From contig NZ_FUZP01000001.1 in NCBI RefSeq assembly GCF_900167575.1, positions 744,001-808,000 on the forward strand: a DNA stretch of 64,000 nucleotides, read 5' to 3'. Each line of letters starts with the position of its first letter. Positions within the stretch are counted from its first letter, which is position 1. Made by a program: the position numbers and the translations under genes. Shown one piece after another: positions 11,230 through 19,907 of the stretch. The notes under the pieces were generated by a model. The model was not told the DNA's origin. It searched no databases and saw only the letters and a program-made list of their open reading frames with translations. Origin of the DNA: Okibacterium fritillariae. Its GTDB lineage: Bacteria > Actinomycetota > Actinomycetes > Actinomycetales > Microbacteriaceae.

Positions 11230-11669
11230 GCACCACGATCGATTTCGCCACGCTGACCGTCGGAGATGTCGTCGCCGAGCGCGAGTTCGCCCTCACGCGC
11301 GATTCGCTCGTGCGCTACGCCGGCGCGTCCGGCGACTTCAACCCGATCCACTACCGCGACGACATCGCCGCCTCCGTGGGTCTGCCTGGCGTCTTGGCGC
11401 ACGGCATGCTCACCATGGGCTTCGCGGTGCAGCCCGTCGTCGACTGGGTGGGTGACCCTGCCGCCGTCGTCGACTACCAGGTGCGGTTCACGCGTCCCGT
11501 GGTCGTCGATCCTGAGGTCGGCGTCTCGGTCACGGTTGTGGCGAAGGTCGGGCAGCTCGATGCCGAGGCATCCGTGGCGCGCATCGACCTCACGGTGTCG
11601 GTCGACGGATCGACGGTGCTCGGCAAAGCCCAGGCCCGCGTCTCATTCGCGCCCGCCCAGCACGTGTGA
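11226..11669 (+). CDS. MaoC-like dehydratase, HadB-type catalytic subunit
   Basis: A 147-residue hot-dog fold protein with hydratase motif YAGASGDFNPIHYRDD; D37 and H42 are the catalytic pair. GLPGVLAHGMLTMGF is the conserved substrate-gate helix. It starts inside the stop of the preceding subunit (ATGA), as expected for subunits made in equal amounts. The hadA–hadB–murB order is common in Actinobacteria. A role in a fatty-acyl cycle is inferred. The stop codon lies inside a 16-bp tandem repeat. Confidence 0.88.
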   Translation: MSTTIDFATLTVGDVVAEREFALTRDSLVRYAGASGDFNPIHYRDDIAASVGLPGVLAHGMLTMGFAVQPVVDWVGDPAAVVDYQVRFTRPVVVDPEVGVSVTVVAKVGQLDAEASVARIDLTVSVDGSTVLGKAQARVSFAPAQHV

Positions 11670-11704
11670 TTTCAGCACGCTTGATACCCAGCACATTTGA
11701 TACC
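11658..11704. repeat. 16-bp tandem repeat across the hadB-type stop codon
   Basis: Three imperfect units (CAGCACGTGTGATTT, CAGCACGCTTGATACC, CAGCACATTTGATACC) fill almost the whole spacer to murB. The TGA stop at 11667–11669 lies in the first unit. Confidence 0.75.
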
Positions 11705-11724
11705 CGGAACGCGGAGGTGACCCG

Positions 11725-13026
11725 ATGACGGATCGTCCGAGAGGCCGCCACGCGCGTCCGGATACGCAGGTCGACGCCGCTTCGCCGCGCCCGGTCCATC
11801 CATCGACGGCATCGGCTGGTGCCTCAGGTGTCTCTGGTGCCACTGAGTCCCACACGTCAGCGCCCGTCGCAGCTTCGGGCGGCGCCCGCGTCTCGCAGAA
11901 GCCGACCCCGATCGCGGCCTACACGACGTTCCGCGTCGGCGGCCCGGCCGCATCGACCGTCGTCGCCACGACGCGCGACCAGCTCGTCGACGCCGTGCGC
12001 AACACGTGGCGCGCGCACGACGAACCCCTCCTCATCGGCGGCGGCTCGAACTCGCTGGTCTCGGACGACGGTTTCGACGGCACCCTGATCCGCGTCGCGA
12101 CATCCGGAATCGAGCGCGTCAGCGCCGACGTGCCCGAGGGCATCGTGCGGCTGCGCGTCGAAGCGGGCGAATCGTGGGACGGCCTCGTGGCGCACGCGGT
12201 CGAACAGGGCTGGGCGGGCATCGAAGCGCTGAGCGGCATCCCGGGGTCCTGTGGGGCCGCGCCCATCCAGAACATCGGAGCCTACGGGCAAGAGCTCGAA
12301 TCGGTGCTCGTCGCCGTCGACCTGCTCGACCGCGGCACCCTCGAGGTCACGCGCGTCCCCGCCGCCGAACTCGGCCTCGGCTACCGCACGTCCACGCTCA
12401 AGCGGCACTCGGGCGACGAACCCGAGCGCGACGCCGTGGTGCTCGGCATCGAGATCGACCTGCGCGACAATGGCGGCCAGAGTGAGCCCATCGCCTACGC
12501 CCAGCTCGCCTTCTCGCTGGGCGTCGAGCTCGGCGAACGCCTGTCGGTCGCCCAGGTGCGCAAGACCGTGCTGGCCCTGCGTACCTCCAAGGGCATGGTG
12601 TGGGATGCCTCAGACCCCGACACCTGGAGCGCGGGCTCGTTCTTCACCAACCCCGTCGTCGCCGAGTCCTTCGCCCGCACGCTGCCCGAGCGAGCCCCGC
12701 GCTGGCCCGTCGATTCCGACGACGATGCGGTGACGGTCATCCCGCTCGACGAATTCACGGGCCAGATCCAGCGCCCGGCACCCCGGGAAGCGCAGGTGAA
12801 GCTCAGCGCCGCCTGGTTGATCGAGAACGCGGGCGTGCACCGCGGCTTCCAGCTGCCCGGATCGCACGCGGCCATCTCGAGCAAACACACGCTCGCCCTC
12901 ACCAACCGTGGCGGCGCGAGCGCCGACGAGATCGCCGAGCTGGCCCGCTACGTGCAGTCGCGCGTGCAGTCCGAGTTCGGGGTCATCCTGCAGCCCGAAC
13001 CCGTCTTGGTGGGCGTCGAGATCTAG
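11725..13026 (+). CDS. murB: UDP-N-acetylenolpyruvoylglucosamine reductase
   Basis: A 433-residue cytoplasmic flavoenzyme that reduces the enolpyruvyl group to give UDP-MurNAc in peptidoglycan synthesis. The FAD domain is recognisable from AAYTTFRVGGPA and GGGSNSLVSDDGFDG, with GIEALSGIPGSCGAAPIQNIGAYGQE following. The C-terminal part has SAGSFFTNPVV (catalytic Ser) and AAWLIENAGVHRGF. The start has a GGAGGTG ribosome site, but residues 1–55 (Arg/Ala/Ser-rich) are not conserved in MurB. They could be a real tail or a start placed too early. Confidence 0.95.
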   Translation: MTDRPRGRHARPDTQVDAASPRPVHPSTASAGASGVSGATESHTSAPVAASGGARVSQKPTPIAAYTTFRVGGPAASTVVATTRDQLVDAVRNTWRAHDEPLLIGGGSNSLVSDDGFDGTLIRVATSGIERVSADVPEGIVRLRVEAGESWDGLVAHAVEQGWAGIEALSGIPGSCGAAPIQNIGAYGQELESVLVAVDLLDRGTLEVTRVPAAELGLGYRTSTLKRHSGDEPERDAVVLGIEIDLRDNGGQSEPIAYAQLAFSLGVELGERLSVAQVRKTVLALRTSKGMVWDASDPDTWSAGSFFTNPVVAESFARTLPERAPRWPVDSDDDAVTVIPLDEFTGQIQRPAPREAQVKLSAAWLIENAGVHRGFQLPGSHAAISSKHTLALTNRGGASADEIAELARYVQSRVQSEFGVILQPEPVLVGVEI

Positions 13027-13028
13027 CT

Positions 13029-14231
13029 CTACCGCGCGAAGAGCTTCTGCAGGCGCTGGACGCCCTCGAGCAGCTGGTCGTCGCCCAGGGCGTAGCTGAA
13101 GCGCAGATATCCGCTCGGGCCGAACGCCTCACCCGGAACGGCGGCCACCTCGGCCTGTTCGAGCATCAGGTCGGCCAATTCGAGGGATGTCTGGGGCGTC
13201 ACGCCATGCCACTCGCGCCCGAGCAGCTCGGTCACGTCGGGGTAGACGTAGAACGCGCCCGTCGGGGTCGGCGTGCGGAACCCCTCGATCTTGTTGAGCT
13301 CGGCCACGATCACCCGGCGGCGCGCGTCGAAGGCGTCGCGCATGGCGACGACCTCGTCCTGCGGGCCCGTCAGGGCGGCCACGGCTGCACGCTGCGCGAT
13401 GTTGTTCACGTTGCTCGACAGGTGCGACTGCAGGTTCGACGCGGCCTTGATGGCGTCGGCGGGCCCCACCATCCAGCCCACCCGCCATCCGGTCATGGCA
13501 TAGGTCTTGGCCACGCCGTTGACGAGGATGGTCTGATCGGCCAGCCCCGGAACGGCCTCGACGATCGACACGGCGCGCACGCCGTCGTAGGTCAGGTTCT
13601 GGTAGATCTCGTCGCTGATGACCCAGATGCCGTGCTCGAGGGCCCACTCGCCGATGGCACGGGTCTCCTCTTCGCTGTACACCGAGCCCGTGGGGTTCGA
13701 CGGCGACACGAACAGCAGCACCTTGGTGCGCTCGGTGCGCGCGGCCTCGAGCTGCTCGACCGTCACGCGGTACTCCTGCTCGGCACCCGCGAAGACCTCG
13801 ACCGTCACGCCATCCGCCAGCGCGATGGCCTCAGGGTAGGTGGTCCAATAGGGCGTGGGCACGATGACCTCGTCGCCCGGGTTCAGCAGCACCTGGAACG
13901 CCTGGTAGACCGACTGCTTGCCGCCGTTCGTCACGATGACCTGGCTGGCGGATGCCTCGAGCCCCGAGTCGCGCGCCGTCTTCTGCGCGATCGCCTCGCG
14001 CAGATCGGGCAGCCCGGCGGCCGGCGTGTAGCGGTGGTTCTTCGGATCGCGCACGGCCCGCTCGGCGGCTTCGACGATGAAGGCGGGAGTGGGGAAATTG
14101 GGCTCGCCAGCGGCATAGCTGATGACGGGGCGACCTTCGGCCTGCAGGGCCTTCGCCTTCGCGTCTACTTTGAGGGTCGCCGACTCGGCGATCGACGAGA
14201 TTTTCTGGGACAGTCTGAGTTGTTCGGCCAC
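13029..14231 (-). CDS. PLP-dependent aminotransferase (aspartate aminotransferase class I)
   Basis: A fold-type I aminotransferase of 400 residues (402 from the GTG at 14237). It has [39 protein letters not shown], and the Schiff-base Lys in [16 protein letters not shown] (residue 242). Aspartate transamination is likely, though prephenate or alanine are possible in this group. Two GTG codons can start it. The one at 14231 is 6 bases after the -10 TAGAGT (14238–14243), matching the leaderless pattern seen elsewhere, so it is preferred. It converges on murB with only 2 bases between the two stop codons. Confidence 0.9.
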   Translation of the reverse strand: MAEQLRLSQKISSIAESATLKVDAKAKALQAEGRPVISYAAGEPNFPTPAFIVEAAERAVRDPKNHRYTPAAGLPDLREAIAQKTARDSGLEASASQVIVTNGGKQSVYQAFQVLLNPGDEVIVPTPYWTTYPEAIALADGVTVEVFAGAEQEYRVTVEQLEAARTERTKVLLFVSPSNPTGSVYSEEETRAIGEWALEHGIWVISDEIYQNLTYDGVRAVSIVEAVPGLADQTILVNGVAKTYAMTGWRVGWMVGPADAIKAASNLQSHLSSNVNNIAQRAAVAALTGPQDEVVAMRDAFDARRRVIVAELNKIEGFRTPTPTGAFYVYPDVTELLGREWHGVTPQTSLELADLMLEQAEVAAVPGEAFGPSGYLRFSYALGDDQLLEGVQRLQKLFAR

Positions 14232-14286
14232 GGCCACACTCTATCGGGGAGGCCCGTGCGGGCACCACGATATGTCGACCGGCGAA

Positions 14287-14307
14287 GTAGGTAAGGCTAG
14301 GCTTACC
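14287..14307 (+). promoter_or_regulatory. DtxR/IdeR-type iron box overlapping a leaderless promoter
   Basis: TAGGTAAGGCTAGGCTTACC is a near-palindrome close to the DtxR/IdeR iron-box consensus TTAGGTTAGGCTAACCTAA. The -10 TAGGCT (14298–14303) is inside it and the ATG follows 6 bases later, so iron-loaded repressor would block transcription. Confidence 0.8.
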
Positions 14308-14309
14308 CC

Positions 14310-15122
14310 ATGACTGCTGCCTCCGCGATCGATGCCGAAACGCTGGCCGGGCGCGACCTGACGCTGGGTTATGACGGACGCGTCATCTCGCAGGCGTTGA
14401 GCGTCAGCATCCCGCCGCGGTCGTTCACGGCCATCATCGGCCCGAATGCGTGCGGCAAATCGACCCTGCTGCGCGCGCTCTCGCGTCTGCTCAAGCCGAC
14501 GGCGGGCGACGTGGTGCTCGACGGCAAGGCCATCACCCAATACTCCTCGAAAGAGGTGGCTCGGCGCCTCGGGCTGCTGCCGCAGACGTCGATCGCGCCG
14601 GACGGCATCAGCGTCTCCGATCTCGTCTCGCGCGGCCGTTTTCCCCACCAGACCCTGTTGCGCCAGTGGTCTCCGGATGACGAAGCCGCCGTCCAGCGCG
14701 CCATGACCGCCACCGACATCACGCATCTGGCGAACCGCAGCGTCGACGAACTGTCCGGCGGCCAGCGCCAGCGCGTGTGGCTCGCCATGGTGCTCGCGCA
14801 GCAGACGCCGGTACTGCTGCTCGACGAGCCCACCACCTATCTCGACATCGCCCACCAACTCGATGTGCTCGACCTCTGCCGGTCGCTACATGCGTCGGGG
14901 GACTACACGCTGGTCGCGGTTCTGCACGACCTGAACCTGGCGTTCCGCTATGCCGATCACCTCATCGCCATGAAGGATGGCCGCGTGGTGGCCGAGGGCG
15001 CGCCCGCGGACATCGTCGACGCCGATCTGGTGCTCGACGTGTTCGGGCTGCATGCCCTCGTGATCCCCGACCCCGTGACGGGCGACCCCATGGTCGTGCC
15101 GCTCGAACAGCGCGACCGCTGA
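14310..15122 (+). CDS. Iron-siderophore-type ABC transporter ATP-binding protein
   Basis: A 270-residue ATPase of the FepC/FecE family. Walker A GPNACGKST is at 44–52, the signature LSGGQRQRVWLAMVLAQQ near 149, Walker B VLLLDEPTTYLD, and the switch His in AVLHDLNLAFRYADH. GRFPHQTLL is characteristic of siderophore-type ATPases. The ATG has no leader and follows an iron box directly. No binding protein or permease gene is near, so it must serve transporter parts encoded elsewhere or be a leftover of a lost cluster. The next feature is the secE operon. Confidence 0.9.
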   Translation: MTAASAIDAETLAGRDLTLGYDGRVISQALSVSIPPRSFTAIIGPNACGKSTLLRALSRLLKPTAGDVVLDGKAITQYSSKEVARRLGLLPQTSIAPDGISVSDLVSRGRFPHQTLLRQWSPDDEAAVQRAMTATDITHLANRSVDELSGGQRQRVWLAMVLAQQTPVLLLDEPTTYLDIAHQLDVLDLCRSLHASGDYTLVAVLHDLNLAFRYADHLIAMKDGRVVAEGAPADIVDADLVLDVFGLHALVIPDPVTGDPMVVPLEQRDR

Positions 15123-15173
15123 GGCCCGGCCGGGCAACCGGTCCGGTGACCCGCCCGGTGGGCTCGCCCCAGC

Positions 15174-15202
15174 TTTACTCACGGCCAGCCGTCCCCTACA
15201 CT
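15174..15202 (+). promoter_or_regulatory. Promoter of the tRNA-Trp–secE–nusG region
   Basis: TTTACT (15174–15179) and TACACT (15197–15202) with a 17-base spacer. The transcript would carry about 130 bases before tRNA-Trp; a small hairpin GGCAG/CTGCC lies there. Confidence 0.6.
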
Positions 15203-15341
15203 GGAGGGCGGCAGTTGAATCCTGCCAAGCTTTTCTCTGCCCTTTTTCACAGGAGGTCGGCGGCTGGCGGTGGGGTTCAGATCGAGCGGATTCGCGCAGG
15301 GTTCGCTACGATTGCCAAGGAGTTCCCTCCGGGAGTTCCAT

Positions 15342-15414
15342 AGGGCGGTGGCTCAATTGGTAGAGCAGCGGTCTCCAAAACCGCAGGTTGCAGGTTCAAG
15401 TCCTGTCCGCCCTG
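15342..15414 (+). tRNA. tRNA-Trp (CCA anticodon)
   Basis: A 73-nt cloverleaf: acceptor arms AGGGCGG/CCGCCCT, anticodon loop CTCCAAA, T loop TTCAAGT, discriminator G. It lies 43 bases upstream of secE, the usual position in Actinobacteria and other bacteria. Confidence 0.97.
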
Positions 15415-15457
15415 CGCGTCGGCATGACAGTGTCGGCACACGAAAGGTGTAAACGAG

Positions 15458-15733
15458 ATGGCTCGAAAAGTTATCGACGAACCCAGCGAGGAAATCGTCG
15501 CAACAGCGAAGCGGGAACGCGCCGAAAAGCGTGGACCCTTCGCGGGCATCATCTTGTTCATCAAGCAGGTGATCGGCGAGCTGAAGAAGGTCGTCACCCC
15601 GACTCGTAAAGAGCTGCTGAGCTACACCGGCGTCGTGCTGGTATTCGTCGTGATCATGATGGCCATCGTTTACGGGCTCGACCAGCTGTTCTCCTGGCTG
15701 GTCCTTCTGACCTTCGGCACCCCCGGGGTCTGA
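15458..15733 (+). CDS. secE: Preprotein translocase subunit SecE
   Basis: A 91-residue single-span membrane protein that clamps SecY in the protein-export channel. The amphipathic helix GIILFIKQVIGELKKVVTPTRKEL at about 30–53 is diagnostic, followed by the TM at 54–80 (SYTGVVLVFVVIMMAIVYGLDQ). Length fits the short single-span form of Gram-positive bacteria. It follows tRNA-Trp and precedes nusG, the standard order. Confidence 0.96.
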   Translation: MARKVIDEPSEEIVATAKRERAEKRGPFAGIILFIKQVIGELKKVVTPTRKELLSYTGVVLVFVVIMMAIVYGLDQLFSWLVLLTFGTPGV

Positions 15734-15890
15734 CCGTCTGGAGCCGGGCGGATGATGACATCCGGCCCCCGTTTCTGAACGGCTCGCCCCTCGCAGAGGC
15801 GCGGTTCCAGAACACACAAGCAATGCACACCGAGATGTTGCCGCGGATGACCTCCACGCAATTCCGGGAACAGTAAAGGGAAGAGATTCA

Positions 15891-16982
15891 GTGTCAGAGA
15901 GAAATCGCGACGACGTCGATTGGGCGACCGCTGCCGAGCAGTCGAGCGAAGTCGATGAGGTGCAGGAGGGCGAGACCCTCGCCGCCGCCGAAGACTCCGT
16001 CGACGCTGCCGAGCACGAAGCCATCCACGTCGAAAGCGATGAGGTAGACCTCGACGCCGTTCTCGACGCGCTGGCCGAGGCCAACGACCCCGAGGCCGAC
16101 GCCGTTGTCGACGACGCCCTCGACATCGACGACGCCGACGAGGCAGAGGCTGCCGCCGAGGCCGTCGAAGACGAAGAAGAAGACCCCATCACGCTCACGC
16201 CCGAAAGCCTCAGCGAAGAGCTGTTCTCTTCCGAGAGCGACGACGCCGAGTCGGCTGACGACGCCGAGGCGCAGGTCGCCGACGTCGCCGCAGACAACGG
16301 CTTCGGTGCTGACGAAGACGACGACGAAGATGGCGAAGAGGCCGAGGCCTCCGACGTCGACGTCGATCCCTACGACGCGTTCCGCGCCGAGCTGCGCACG
16401 CTGCCCGGCAAGTGGTTCGTCATCCACTCCTACGCTGGCTTCGAGCGCAAGGTGAAGGCCAACATCGAGCAGCGCAAGGGCTCGCTCGACGTGGCCGACT
16501 TCATCTACCAGGTCGAAGTGCCCATGGAAGATGTCGTCGAGATCAAGAACGGCCAGCGCAAGATGGTCACCCGCGTGCGCATCCCCGGATACGTGCTCGT
16601 GCGCATGGACCTCAACGAAGACAGCTGGTCCGTGGTTCGCCACACGCCCGGCGTCACGGGCTTCGTGGGCAACGCTCACAACCCGACGCCGCTGCGCTTC
16701 GAAGAGTCCTTCAACATGTTGAAGAGCCTCGTCGAGGTCAAGGAGCAGGCACCCGCCAAGGGAGGCGCCCAGAAGGGCGGCCAGACCCAGGCGCGCGCCG
16801 CCGTGGCCGAGGTCGACTTCGAGATCGGCGAGACCATCACGATCAAGGAAGGTTCGTTCGCGGGCCTGCCCGGTTCGATCAGCGAGATCAAGCCCGAGAG
16901 CGGCAAGCTCACGGTCCTCGTGTCGCTGTTCGAGCGCGAGACCCCGGTCGAGCTCAGCTTCGATCAGGTCACCAAGCTGTAG
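15891..16982 (+). CDS. nusG: Transcription termination/antitermination factor NusG with very long acidic N-terminus
   Basis: A 363-residue factor that binds RNA polymerase and couples it with Rho or the ribosome. The NGN domain starts near residue 172 (KWFVIHSYAGFERKVKANIE … RIPGYVLVRM, VVRHTPGVTGFVG), and the KOW domain is at the C-terminus (GETITIKEGSFAGLPGSISEI). Residues 1–170 are almost all Asp, Glu and Ala, so the protein is about twice the length of the E. coli protein. The GTG at 15891 is preceded by AAAGGGAAG, and the acidic region keeps strong coding bias, so the extension looks real. A 157-base spacer separates it from secE. Confidence 0.95.
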   Translation: MSERNRDDVDWATAAEQSSEVDEVQEGETLAAAEDSVDAAEHEAIHVESDEVDLDAVLDALAEANDPEADAVVDDALDIDDADEAEAAAEAVEDEEEDPITLTPESLSEELFSSESDDAESADDAEAQVADVAADNGFGADEDDDEDGEEAEASDVDVDPYDAFRAELRTLPGKWFVIHSYAGFERKVKANIEQRKGSLDVADFIYQVEVPMEDVVEIKNGQRKMVTRVRIPGYVLVRMDLNEDSWSVVRHTPGVTGFVGNAHNPTPLRFEESFNMLKSLVEVKEQAPAKGGAQKGGQTQARAAVAEVDFEIGETITIKEGSFAGLPGSISEIKPESGKLTVLVSLFERETPVELSFDQVTKL

Positions 16983-17097
16983 GTTCGGCTCACGCCGCTC
17001 GCAGCATCCACAGATTTTTTAGACCACCGCGAACCAACCGGCTCGTGGGAGAGCGCCCCCTCGCGGGGAGCTCGAACCTCAGAAAGAAGGAAGAAAC

Positions 17098-17529
17098 ATG
17101 GCACCGAAGAAGAAGGTCACAGGTCTGATCAAGCTTCAGATCAAGGCCGGCGCCGCCAACCCGGCCCCGCCCATCGGCCCGGCCCTGGGTCAGCACGGCG
17201 TGAACATCATGGAGTTCTGCAAGGCTTACAACGCGGCGACCGAGGCCCAGCGCGGCAACGTCATCCCCGTCGAGATCACGGTCTACGAAGACCGCTCGTT
17301 CACGTTCATCCTGAAGACCCCGCCCGCCGCCGAGCTCATCAAGAAGGCTGCCGGCGTCGCCAAGGGTTCCGGCACGCCGCACACCGTCAAGGTTGCCAAG
17401 CTCACCAAGGACCAGGTTCGCGAAATCGCTGAGGCGAAGCTCGTCGACCTGAACGCCAACGACATCGACGCCGCCTCGAAGATCATCGCCGGCACCGCCC
17501 GTTCCATGGGCATCACCGTCGAAGGCTAA
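17098..17529 (+). CDS. rplK: 50S ribosomal protein L11
   Basis: A 143-residue L11 of normal length: N-terminal thiostrepton-contact region ([34 protein letters not shown]) and rRNA-binding C-terminal domain with GTARSMGI. A strong AGAAAGAAGGAAG ribosome site precedes the ATG. It forms the L11 operon with rplA. The 115-base spacer from nusG has GC-rich hairpins that could be an autoregulatory leader, but I cannot assign one. Confidence 0.98.
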
Positions 17530-17637
17530 GCAGTCCACCCTTTTTTCAACATCGTGGCAGCGCTAGCCAGGCGCGACTGCACCAGGAACCCGCGGGTTCC
17601 GGCGTAGGCACACCACATTCTCGAATGGGAGAACAAA

Positions 17638-18330
17638 ATGGCACAGAAGTCTAAGGCCTACCGGGCCGCAGCCGACAAGATCCAGGCTGACAAGTTCTAC
17701 ACGCCCACCGAAGCCGTCGAGCTCGCCAAAGAGACCGGCTCGTCGAAGTTCAACAGCACCGTCGAGGTCGCTCTGAAGCTCGGTGTCGACCCCCGCAAGG
17801 CAGACCAGATGGTTCGTGGAACCGTCATCCTGCCCCACGGCACGGGTAAGACCGCCCGCGTCATCGTCTTCGCGACCGGTCCGGCCGCCGAAGCCGCTCT
17901 CGCAGCCGGTGCCGACGAGGTCGGTGGCGACGAGCTCATCCAGAAGGTGTCCGAGGGTTACACCAACTTCGACTCCGCCGTCTCGACCCCCGAGCTCATG
18001 GGCAAGGTCGGTCGTCTCGGTAAGGTCCTCGGACCCCGTGGCCTCATGCCCAACCCGAAGACCGGCACCGTGACGCCCGACGTCGCCAAGGCCGTTACCG
18101 AGATCAAGGGCGGAAAGATCGAGTTCCGCGTCGACAAGCACTCCAACGTGCACTTCGTCGTCGGCAAGGCCAGCTTCACGCCCGAGCAGCTCGACGAGAA
18201 CATCAACGCCGCCCTCGAAGAGGTCGTCCGCTTGAAGCCGTCGTCCTCCAAGGGTCGCTACATCCAGAAGGGCACGGTGTCGACCACGTTCGGCCCCGGC
18301 ATCCCCCTCGATGTGAACATCCTCGTCTAG
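17638..18330 (+). CDS. rplA: 50S ribosomal protein L1
   Basis: A 230-residue L1 of normal length with the signature [23 protein letters not shown] and the two-domain rRNA-binding fold. In many bacteria L1 represses this operon by binding its mRNA. A foldable spacer of 108 bases precedes it (GTGGCAGCGC/GCGCGACTGCAC region), a possible target site but not a firm one. Confidence 0.98.
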   Translation: MAQKSKAYRAAADKIQADKFYTPTEAVELAKETGSSKFNSTVEVALKLGVDPRKADQMVRGTVILPHGTGKTARVIVFATGPAAEAALAAGADEVGGDELIQKVSEGYTNFDSAVSTPELMGKVGRLGKVLGPRGLMPNPKTGTVTPDVAKAVTEIKGGKIEFRVDKHSNVHFVVGKASFTPEQLDENINAALEEVVRLKPSSSKGRYIQKGTVSTTFGPGIPLDVNILV

Positions 18331-18360
18331 GTTTCACCACCTAGCACGACGAATCATCAC

Positions 18361-18390
18361 AAGAATGGCCCGCTTCGGCGGGCCATTCTT
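18361..18390 (+). terminator. Terminator of the rplK–rplA operon
   Basis: A perfect 13-bp stem AAGAATGGCCCGC with a TTCG tetraloop, followed by GCGTT. Confidence 0.88.
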
Positions 18391-18420
18391 GCGTTAAGGG
18401 CGCGCCCCCACGTCGGAACA

Positions 18421-18485
18421 CGGTGGCTCCACGCCAGGGCACCGTGGCGCCACGCCAGGACACGGCGTCGCCGCGCCAGCCGGTC
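18421..18485. repeat. Degenerate 21–22-bp tandem repeat
   Basis: Three similar units share the core CCACGCCAGG or CCGCGCCAGC, each ending near a CAC or GTC. It occupies the spacer between the rplA terminator and the convergent MFS gene. Confidence 0.45.
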
Positions 18486-18503
18486 CCGGGGTGCGGCGAC
18501 GCG

Positions 18504-19838
18504 CTAGCGCGGGCGGGAGGCGGCGCGTGACGCGATGGCTGTAATGCCCGAGGCGGAAGCGACGAAGAGGGCGGCGAGGCCGAGCCATCCCCAGAGGCCG
18601 TGGGTGATAGCGAGGCCGGTCACGATCAGCGGGGCCACCATGGTGCCGAGGGAGTAACCCATCGAGTAGACGCCCTGATAGCTGCCCGCCAGGCGTTGGT
18701 CGGCGAGTTCGAAGGACAGGCCCCACGAGCTGGCGGACGACAGGATCTCGGCGAACGAGTGCAGCACCAGCGCAACGAGCAACACGACGACGGTGGCGAC
18801 GGCGGCGGTGAGCGAGGCCGTGAAGTAGAGCACGCAGGCACCGGCCATGAGGATTCCGGCGACGAACGAGACGCGGCCCGCGTAACGCATGTCGTGGGTG
18901 CCCCGAGACAGAGGGATCTGAAACGCGATCACCAACGCCGTGTTGATGAAGGTGAGGAGGGCGACGACGGCGGGTGGGGCATCCGTGTCTTGGATGATCC
19001 AGAGGGGCACACCGATTTCGAAGACCGCGAACTGGATGGCGAAGATGCCCGACAGGCCCGTGAAGGCGAGGTAGCGCGGGTTGCGCCAGGGGGAGAGGCC
19101 GCTGAGGCGCTCGGCGGTCTCGCCCGCTGAGGGGCGGTGCGCGTCAACGGTGGTGGGCAGTTTGGCGAGGAGGAGGGCGCTGGCGGCCGTGATGGCGCCC
19201 GCACCCAGCATGGTCCAGCGGTAGGCCTCGGGGGTGGAGACCAGCAGGGCGATGCCGCCCGCGCCCGAGCCGACCGCGATGCCGATGTTGGTGACGGTGC
19301 GCAGGATGGCGCGGGCCGAGACTCGCTCGGTGCCGGTAAAGGCGCGGGCGATGATGGCTCCGCGGATGGCGTGCTCGGCGCTCATCATGCCGTCGACGAG
19401 GCAGGCAATGATGAGGGTCGTGACGAAGGAGTCGGCCAGAGTGTAGGCCATGAGCGCCAGGCCCGAGCCCGCCGCCGCGATGATCGACAGGAGGCGGGCG
19501 CTCAGGCGGTCGGCGAGGAAGCCACCGAGGAACGAGGTCGCGACGCCGACGGCACTCGCGGCCGTGAGGACAACCGCGACCTCGGCCGCGTTGAGCCCCA
19601 CGATGAGGCTGAAGTAGAGCACCGTGACGGTGAGGAAGACTCCGCGGCCGAGGGTGTGCACGAATGTGGAGGCGATGAGAACGCGCAACACCGGATTGTG
19701 CAGGGCGGCCGGCAGGCGGCGGCGCAGGCCCGAGAGGCCTCGGGATGACTCGGGGCCCTCGGGTGTGGGGTCGGCGAGAGGTGCGGGATCGAGACGGGGG
19801 ATGCTGCCGGTTTCGGCGGAAGGCGGAATGTTGCTCAC
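18504..19838 (-). CDS. MFS transporter
   Basis: A 444-residue, 12-span major facilitator. The A-type loop signature FLGGFLADRLSARLL follows TM2, and the N-terminal tail (about 45 residues) is Pro/Ser-rich. Sequence character fits a drug or small-molecule exporter, but the substrate is unknown. It diverges from an ArsR-type regulator 56 bases away, which suggests a regulator–exporter pair. Confidence 0.85.
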   Translation of the reverse strand: MSNIPPSAETGSIPRLDPAPLADPTPEGPESSRGLSGLRRRLPAALHNPVLRVLIASTFVHTLGRGVFLTVTVLYFSLIVGLNAAEVAVVLTAASAVGVATSFLGGFLADRLSARLLSIIAAAGSGLALMAYTLADSFVTTLIIACLVDGMMSAEHAIRGAIIARAFTGTERVSARAILRTVTNIGIAVGSGAGGIALLVSTPEAYRWTMLGAGAITAASALLLAKLPTTVDAHRPSAGETAERLSGLSPWRNPRYLAFTGLSGIFAIQFAVFEIGVPLWIIQDTDAPPAVVALLTFINTALVIAFQIPLSRGTHDMRYAGRVSFVAGILMAGACVLYFTASLTAAVATVVVLLVALVLHSFAEILSSASSWGLSFELADQRLAGSYQGVYSMGYSLGTMVAPLIVTGLAITHGLWGWLGLAALFVASASGITAIASRAASRPR

Positions 19839-19878
19839 AGATCAGTTCTCCCACGGGCGGGGTGGCGTCCGGCAGTGA

Positions 19879-19907
19879 TGTAGCGTTGTGCTTCATGTTG
19901 CGCTACA
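19879..19907. promoter_or_regulatory. Inverted repeat at the regulator start codon (putative ArsR-type operator)
   Basis: TGTAGCG (19879–19885) and CGCTACA (19901–19907) are perfect inverted arms around a 15-base centre. They cover the TAGCGT -10 (19881–19886) and the ATG at 19895, so binding would block the regulator's own gene. Confidence 0.65.

Noticed and set aside
16983-17637. Firm L1 or L11 autoregulatory leaders in the rplK and rplA upstream spacers
   Set aside because: Foldable GC-rich stems exist, but I could not match them to a known consensus with confidence.
18421-18485. CRISPR-like repeats downstream of rplA
   Set aside because: The units are contiguous and degenerate with no spacers, and there are no cas genes; this is a small tandem repeat.
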